From AWTP1-9 sp035703165 (GTDB lineage Bacteria; Bacteroidota; Bacteroidia; Chitinophagales; Chitinophagaceae): a stretch of DNA of 64,000 nucleotides. Positions within the stretch are counted from its first letter, which is position 1. The number at the start of each line of letters is the position of its first letter. The notes under the pieces were generated by a model. That model had not been told where the DNA came from. It saw nothing but the letters and a program-made list of their open reading frames with translations, and did no database searches. The stretch lies in contig DASSYR010000025.1 in the NCBI GenBank assembly GCA_035703165.1, forward strand, positions 62,001-126,000, written 5' to 3'. Position numbers and translations under genes: made by a program. This document shows, in pieces, positions 58,839 to 64,000 of the stretch.

Positions 58839-60218
58839 ATGAATGTAATTGTTTTATCAGCAATTTGGGGAGTGGTAATGATGTTTAGTGGGCTATTTAT
58901 TGCCAGCAAAAGCAAAGCAAAGTTTATTGCTATAGCAGGAGTGGTAGCGTTGCTTATTGCTAATTATTTTGATTTGCATCATAAGGTTTTTATTAATTCG
59001 GATTTTAATGGGTTATTACGTTATGACAGTTTTGGATTAATTTTTATAACGATAGCTTTGGTTTCTACTTTACTTTATCTTTTACTAACGGGGAGGGATA
59101 TTGAAAAAGTAGGGAACCATGTATATGAGTATTTTGCCCTGTTGTTTTTTGTATTGTGCGGGGTGGGTATCGTATCTGTTTACAATAATTTTCTGATTTT
59201 ATTTCTTGGCATTGAAATTATTTCAATTCCCCTGTATATTCTTACCGGGGCAGATAAAAGAAATCTTAAGAGCAACGAAGCTTCTTTAAAATATTTTCTG
59301 ATGGGGGCTTTCTCAACCGGTATTTTGTTGATGGGCATTGCATTTATATATGGGGCCAAGGGGACTTTTGGATTAGAAATGCCCCCGATTGCAACGCCTA
59401 AATTGCCGGTAATGATTTCTATCGGGCTTATATTTCTGGCTATTGCAATGTCATTTAAAGTATCTGCTGCTCCTTTTCATTTCTGGACGCCGGATGTGTA
59501 TGATGGTGCACCCACCGTATTTACTTCTTTTATGGCAACCGTTGTTAAAGCGGCGGGCTTTATTGCATTTGTGCGGTTGTTTGAAGTTTCTTTCGGGGTA
59601 ATGACTGATCATTGGCAATTTACTATTGCTATCATCATTGGCGCAACTTTGATAATTGGTAATGTTACCGCAGTTTTTCAACAAAGTGTAAAGCGTATGC
59701 TGGCGTATTCCAGTATTTCACAAGCCGGATTTATGTTATTTGCCGTTTATTCAGTTAATTCACTTGCCAAGGAAGGTATTTTGTTATATTCGGCAGCATA
59801 TTGTTTGGCTACGATTGGAATTTTTGCTGTATTAATAAAAATGAGAGATTATACTTTTGATGGGTTTAACGGACTGGCAAAACAGCAGCCTTTGGTAGCT
59901 TTTTTAACCGCTATTTTTTTGTTATCTCTTGCCGGTATTCCGTTAACAGCAGGCTTTTTAGGCAAATATTACATGTTAGCTGCGGCTATTAAATCCGGTA
60001 CCTATATTCCCTTGCTAATAATTGCTATGCTGTGTGTAGCGGTTAGTGTTTATTATTATTTTCGAATAATACAGGCCATGTATTTCAAAGAAGGAAGCGC
60101 TGACGCTGTTGATGTTACATCAAGTTATAAAGGTTTATTGGTTTTTACAGCCACATTAATTATCCTCTTGGGGATTTTCCCAAATAGCTTTTTGCTCGAC
60201 TGGTTTCATGTATTGTAA
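58839..60218 (+). CDS. nuoN: NADH-quinone oxidoreductase subunit N
   Basis: ND2-type antiporter-like subunit, 459 residues, about 14 helices. GIEIISIPLYILTGADKRNL, MSFKVSAAPFHFWTPDVYDGAPT and AYSSISQAGFMLFAVY are typical. It is the last gene of the operon; no strong hairpin terminator follows in the 65 bases before the next gene. Confidence 0.97.
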   Translation: MNVIVLSAIWGVVMMFSGLFIASKSKAKFIAIAGVVALLIANYFDLHHKVFINSDFNGLLRYDSFGLIFITIALVSTLLYLLLTGRDIEKVGNHVYEYFALLFFVLCGVGIVSVYNNFLILFLGIEIISIPLYILTGADKRNLKSNEASLKYFLMGAFSTGILLMGIAFIYGAKGTFGLEMPPIATPKLPVMISIGLIFLAIAMSFKVSAAPFHFWTPDVYDGAPTVFTSFMATVVKAAGFIAFVRLFEVSFGVMTDHWQFTIAIIIGATLIIGNVTAVFQQSVKRMLAYSSISQAGFMLFAVYSVNSLAKEGILLYSAAYCLATIGIFAVLIKMRDYTFDGFNGLAKQQPLVAFLTAIFLLSLAGIPLTAGFLGKYYMLAAAIKSGTYIPLLIIAMLCVAVSVYYYFRIIQAMYFKEGSADAVDVTSSYKGLLVFTATLIILLGIFPNSFLLDWFHVL

Positions 60219-60283
60219 CCCGCCCATGTATTTTTTTTTATCAAACAATAAGCTTCTTGTATTTTTAGGGTAGAAATGCTTTT

Positions 60284-61564
60284 ATGAAGTTTAGAGATAT
60301 TTTAGCTATTGCTTTTCTCACAGTTAAAGCCAATCGGTTACGAACGGGTATAACAGTAGCTATTATTGCCTTTGGTATAATGGCGCTGATTGGTATTATT
60401 ACAGCTATTGAATCAATGAATCAGAGTTTGTACGAAAACTTTTCCATAATGGGGGCTAATACTTTTAGCCTGCGTTTTAAAGAAAGAGTATTTCGTTTTG
60501 GCGGTGGCGGTGGGGATTTGAAGAAAAGAAGTAAAACCAGTTTAAGAGAAAAATCTTCTAATCTGGGTAAAGTTATTACATGGGAAGAAGCCAATGCGTT
60601 TAAAAAACAATATGTATTTCCGGCTGCGGTAGGAATTTCAAAATTTGGAAATAATACAAGTCAGGTATTTTACAGGGATAAGAAAACAAATCCCAATGTC
60701 AGGATAATTGGAGGGGATGAGAATTATTTGTTATGCAGCGGGTACAGTATTGATGTAGGTAGAAATTTTACTTCCCTTGATTTAGAGAGTGGTCGTAACG
60801 TAGCAATATTGGGTAGTGATATGGTGAAGAAACTATTCGATAACAATGTACAAAGAGCGGTAGGAAACGTGGTACGTATTGACGGGGTTCCTTATCGTGT
60901 TATTGCAGTACTAAAATCAAGAGGAGCCAGTAGCTTACTCAGTCTGGATAATATAATTATTACTTCCGTAAATAATGTAAGACGTAATTATAAAAATTCC
61001 AATTCATCATATAGTATTGCCGTTAACGTTAACGAGTTTGAACAAATGGATGCAGCCATCAGTGAGGCTACTGGTTATTTTCGTACAATACGAAAACTAG
61101 GATTGAAGGAGGCAGAGAATTTTTATGTTGATAGAAGCGATAGCTTAGTAGAAGTGTTTAAAAATCTTTTAAAAATTGTAAGAGTGGCAGCATTTATCAT
61201 AGGCATGATTACGTTATTTGGTGCTGCTGTTGGACTTATGAATATAATGCTGGTTTCTGTTAATGAGCGTACCAGAGAAATTGGCCTGGTAAAAGCTATT
61301 GGTGGAACAAAAAGGAGCATTCGGTTACAATTTTTGTCAGAAGCCATACTTATTTGTTTATTCGGTGCTGTAATTGGAGTACTACTTGGGGTGATATTGG
61401 GAAATATAGCAGGAATATTTGTTTTTAAAACAGGATTTATTATGCCCTGGAGTTGGGTAGCTGTTGGTATATTTATATGTTCTACGGTTGGATTATTAGC
61501 CGGGTTATATCCTGCCGTTAAAGCAGGTAAATTAGACCCCATTGTTGCATTGCGGTATGAGTGA
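60284..61564 (+). CDS. MacB/FtsX-type ABC transporter permease
   Basis: A 426-residue permease: N-terminal helix (about 18-40), a large extracytoplasmic MacB_PCD domain (about 45-290) and three C-terminal FtsX helices (about 300-420). MNIMLVSVNERTREIGLVKA and IGGTKRSIRLQFLSEAILI are the family motifs. A Gly/Lys-rich insert (GGGGGDLKKRSKTSLREKSS) lies at about 65-85. No ATPase gene is adjacent. Confidence 0.88.
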   Translation: MKFRDILAIAFLTVKANRLRTGITVAIIAFGIMALIGIITAIESMNQSLYENFSIMGANTFSLRFKERVFRFGGGGGDLKKRSKTSLREKSSNLGKVITWEEANAFKKQYVFPAAVGISKFGNNTSQVFYRDKKTNPNVRIIGGDENYLLCSGYSIDVGRNFTSLDLESGRNVAILGSDMVKKLFDNNVQRAVGNVVRIDGVPYRVIAVLKSRGASSLLSLDNIIITSVNNVRRNYKNSNSSYSIAVNVNEFEQMDAAISEATGYFRTIRKLGLKEAENFYVDRSDSLVEVFKNLLKIVRVAAFIIGMITLFGAAVGLMNIMLVSVNERTREIGLVKAIGGTKRSIRLQFLSEAILICLFGAVIGVLLGVILGNIAGIFVFKTGFIMPWSWVAVGIFICSTVGLLAGLYPAVKAGKLDPIVALRYE

Positions 61565-61615
61565 GAAACAAATGATTTTTATATACCCAATTGCCTGAGT
61601 AATTTTTAGAATAAT

Positions 61616-61651
61616 AAAAAAGCCCGTCTGTTAAATCAGGCAGGCCTTTTT
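61616..61651. terminator. Bidirectional terminator between the permease and OmpA genes
   Basis: AAAAAGCCCGTCTG and CAGGCAGGCCTTTTT pair (one mismatch, one bulge) around TTAAAT, with a T-run on each strand. Confidence 0.7.
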
Positions 61652-61692
61652 GATATAGTTAAAGTTGCTTGCTTATATTATTTCTGACGTTT

Positions 61693-62376
61693 TTATTTAT
61701 TCCCGTTTTTTTCAGCTTCTTTCTTAGCATCAGCTTTCATTTTTTCATTTGCGGTAATTAAAAATTCTACACGGCGATTTTGAGTACGGCCATCTTCCGT
61801 ATCATTACTATATTTTGGTGCTGTTTCGCCAAAGCCTTTTATCGTAATCCGTTGAATGCTTATACCATTTGCATTTAAAAAAGAAGAAACAGTGGAGGCT
61901 CTTTTTATAGATAAATCCTGGTTATATTCTACCGTGCCCTTATCGTCAGTATGCCCTTGTATTTCAATGTTTGTATCAGGATATTTTTTTAGTACCGTTA
62001 CCAAATCACCCAGGCTTCTCTTTGCCTCCGGTGTTAAATCACTTTTATCGAAACCAAATAAAATTTTACTGCTAAATTCAATTACAATTCCTTCTCCCAC
62101 TCTTTCAACTTTTGCATTAGGAACTTCTTTTTTTATTTCCTCAGCCTGTTTGTCCATTTTATGACCAATTACCGCCCCTACAGTTCCACCCACAGCTGCC
62201 CCTATAATAGTCCCCATTGTTTTATTGCCAGCAGCATTACCGATAATTGTTCCAATAATAGCTCCACCTGTACCTCCGATAACGGCCCCTTTGGTAGCTT
62301 TTTTAGTATCTTGACAGGCAGTAAGCACAAGTACTAGAGAGGCAAACGAGATAATAATAGTTTTGGGCTGTTTCAT
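61693..62376 (-). CDS. OmpA-family lipoprotein with glycine zipper
   Basis: A 227-residue outer-membrane lipoprotein. The lipobox LTAC gives Cys21 as the lipid site. A glycine-zipper stretch (about 30-72; GGTGGAIIGTIIGNAAGN and AAVGGTVGAVIGHK) precedes a C-terminal OmpA peptidoglycan-binding domain (about 103-215; FGFDKSDLTPEAKRSL, IEIQGHTDDKGTVEYN, RTQNRRVEF). The layout matches YiaD-type proteins that tether the outer membrane to the wall. Confidence 0.92.
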   Translation of the reverse strand: MKQPKTIIISFASLVLVLTACQDTKKATKGAVIGGTGGAIIGTIIGNAAGNKTMGTIIGAAVGGTVGAVIGHKMDKQAEEIKKEVPNAKVERVGEGIVIEFSSKILFGFDKSDLTPEAKRSLGDLVTVLKKYPDTNIEIQGHTDDKGTVEYNQDLSIKRASTVSSFLNANGISIQRITIKGFGETAPKYSNDTEDGRTQNRRVEFLITANEKMKADAKKEAEKNGNK

Positions 62377-62538
62377 ATATTTAGTGTTTGAGATTATAAA
62401 ATGGTCAAAATCTAACCCTCATTATATTCGTAAAGTTCGTGCAATATTTTTAAATAAGGAAATGTCATTAATTCCCTTAAGCAAGAGCCTGTACAGTAAG
62501 GGTTTGTTAGTATCTTCGCCATTCTTTTTTAATAAATC

Positions 62539-64000
62539 ATGTCTAAGGGAGAAAAAAATAAACAAAATGCAATTCCCCAAACGGAGTTAAATACCCATCT
62601 CGATAGGATTGAGGTGTTTGGTGCAAGAGTTCATAACCTGAAAAATATTGATATAACCATACCTAAAAACAAATTGGTAGTAATAACAGGCATTAGTGGC
62701 AGTGGAAAATCATCGCTTGCCTTTGATACCATTTATGCAGAAGGACAGCGTCGTTATATGGAAACATTTGGGGCGTATGCCCGGCAATTTGTAGGTGATA
62801 TGGAAAGACCGGATGTAGATAAAATAACCGGCCTTTCTCCCGTAATTTCTATTGAGCAAAAAACTACCAATAAAAATCCCCGGAGCACTGTTGGAACTGT
62901 AACGGAAGTGTATGATTTTTTGCGATTGCTTTTTGCAAGAATAGGGGAGGCCTACAGTTACAATACCGGTAAAAAAATGGTTAAGTGGAGCGAGGAAGAG
63001 ATTGTAGAAAATATTTTTAAACGTTTTTATGGTAAAAAAATCAGTTTATTAGCTCCCCTGGTGCGTGGTAGAAAAGGACATTACCGGGAACTGTTTGAAG
63101 ATGTAAGAAAAAAAGGCTTTGTAAAAGTCAGAATTGACGGGCAGGTAAAAGATTTGGTTCCCAAAATGCAGGTAGATCGTTACAAAATTCATGATATTGA
63201 ATTGGTAATTGATCGTTTGAAAGTTGAAGATGATTTTAAAGTTCGGATAAGTCAAAGTGTGCAGCAAACATTAAAAATGGGTAAAGAGTTAATGTTTTTG
63301 TTATTAAACGATGATGAGACGAAGCCGATTCAATACAGTAAACAATTGATGTGTGAAGATACCGGCATTAGTTACGAAGAACCGTCCCCCAACGCATTTT
63401 CATTTAACTCTCCTTACGGTGCTTGTAGTACCTGTAAAGGATTAGGCAACGTTTACACAATAAACATGGATGAAGTGATGCCGGATAAATCAAAGAGTAT
63501 AAAAGAAGGAGGAATTGCGCCGTTGGGTGAAGAAAGAGATGCCAGTGTATTTAACCAGGTAGTAAACTTTGCTAAAAAGTATAAGATTAAGTTAGATACA
63601 CCAATAGAAAATTTGTCAAAGGCACACCTGGATTTGTTGCTGTTTGGCGACAAAGACATTAATCCGTCTTTAGAGGTAGATGCAAATGATGAAACAGTTC
63701 CGCATGAGTACACAGGAAGTTATGAAGGAATTATTTCAATGCTGAAAAGATGGTTTATTTCTCCGCATAGTACAGAAACCCTGAGAGAATGGGTTCAACA
63801 ATTTATGACGTTAACAATATGCCATAGCTGTAAGGGAGCAAGATTAAAGAAAGAAAGTTTATGGTTTCGGATAGATAATAGAAATATTGCCGAGCTCAGT
63901 AATATGAATTTAGATAACCTTGCCGCATGGTTCGACGGAATTGAATTGCGATTTAATAATAAACAAACAGTCATTGCAAAAGATGTATTAAAAGAGATAA
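62539..64000 (+). CDS. uvrA: Excinuclease ABC subunit A (5' part, runs off the window)
   Basis: DNA-damage-recognition ATPase of nucleotide excision repair; 487 codons are visible, open at the right edge. The first Walker A is GISGSGKSSLAFDT (51-64). YAEGQRRYMETFGAYARQFV and the UvrB-binding region follow. At the first zinc module the second pair is present (Cys296 and Cys299, YGACSTCKGLG), but the first pair reads CEDT: Cys272 and Thr275 instead of C-x-x-C. ICHSCKGARLKKESL marks the start of the signature domain. The start ATG at 62539 is preceded by an AT-rich leader. Confidence 0.95.
   Translation, partial: MSKGEKNKQNAIPQTELNTHLDRIEVFGARVHNLKNIDITIPKNKLVVITGISGSGKSSLAFDTIYAEGQRRYMETFGAYARQFVGDMERPDVDKITGLSPVISIEQKTTNKNPRSTVGTVTEVYDFLRLLFARIGEAYSYNTGKKMVKWSEEEIVENIFKRFYGKKISLLAPLVRGRKGHYRELFEDVRKKGFVKVRIDGQVKDLVPKMQVDRYKIHDIELVIDRLKVEDDFKVRISQSVQQTLKMGKELMFLLLNDDETKPIQYSKQLMCEDTGISYEEPSPNAFSFNSPYGACSTCKGLGNVYTINMDEVMPDKSKSIKEGGIAPLGEERDASVFNQVVNFAKKYKIKLDTPIENLSKAHLDLLLFGDKDINPSLEVDANDETVPHEYTGSYEGIISMLKRWFISPHSTETLREWVQQFMTLTICHSCKGARLKKESLWFRIDNRNIAELSNMNLDNLAAWFDGIELRFNNKQTVIAKDVLKEI

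Overview
The window is AT-rich chromosomal DNA from a member of the Bacteroidota, most likely the family Chitinophagaceae. Supporting signs are promoters of the TTG-N19-TAnnTTTG type, a type IX secretion C-terminal sorting domain, a Bacteroidota-style TonB (start MITQDILTIDALDILFENRN), a short NuoG without its molybdopterin-like half, very few strong Shine-Dalgarno sites, and best-recognised families typical of that group. No rRNA, tRNA, CRISPR array, prophage or complete insertion sequence was seen. The genus cannot be fixed from the sequence alone.

Layout. 1-9.9 kb: ExbB, an SPFH/band 7 protein, peptidase T, a CPBP protease, an FKBP isomerase, a NamZ-type muramidase, Met-tRNA formyltransferase, a LysM protein and a viroplasmin-RNase H. 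9.9-12.5 kb: an autoregulated MntR/DtxR regulator overlapping an Nramp metal transporter that carries a fused UspA domain. 12.5-25.9 kb: a lipoprotein, RidA, a GT35 glucan phosphorylase without its PLP lysine, two MFS carriers, a cyclophilin, a cold-shock protein, glycine dehydrogenase, a YkgJ-type protein, a metallo-hydrolase, a deoxynucleoside kinase and FolK. 26-34 kb: an ABC-2 permease, BioA, cysteine synthase, DinB, a 1-Cys peroxiredoxin and two pseudouridine synthases. 34-45.7 kb: a large secreted repeat protein, RlmN, thiolase, HisS, a small tyrosine phosphatase, then TonB, a PstS-like lipoprotein and a TPR protein. 45.8-60.2 kb: a complete 14-gene NADH dehydrogenase (complex I) operon, nuoA to nuoN. 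60.3-64 kb: a MacB-type permease, an OmpA lipoprotein and the 5' part of uvrA.

The most unusual region is the nuo operon. Nearly every spacer holds a structured repeat. One group (nuoA-B, B-C, D-E, E-F, F-G, K-L) is built of degenerate short words (AAAAGTC, AATTTG or GATGTC types) arranged as two complementary arms. A second group (before nuoD, nuoH, nuoI and nuoK, and a degenerate copy before the thiolase) is a C-run/TTT/G-run hairpin followed by a second G-run just before the ATG, so the C-run could pair with either G-run. Between nuoF and nuoG the two arms of an AAAAGTC hairpin are separated by a complete four-helix-bundle (23S rRNA intervening-sequence type) gene. This reproduces inside a protein operon the architecture of rRNA intervening sequences: a gene in the loop of a hairpin. 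The nuoH-I spacer also holds a REP-like inverted pair and a 26-bp tandem repeat.

Start codons were moved downstream from the longest open frame where family alignment, promoter position or a lipobox demanded it; each case is stated in its entry.
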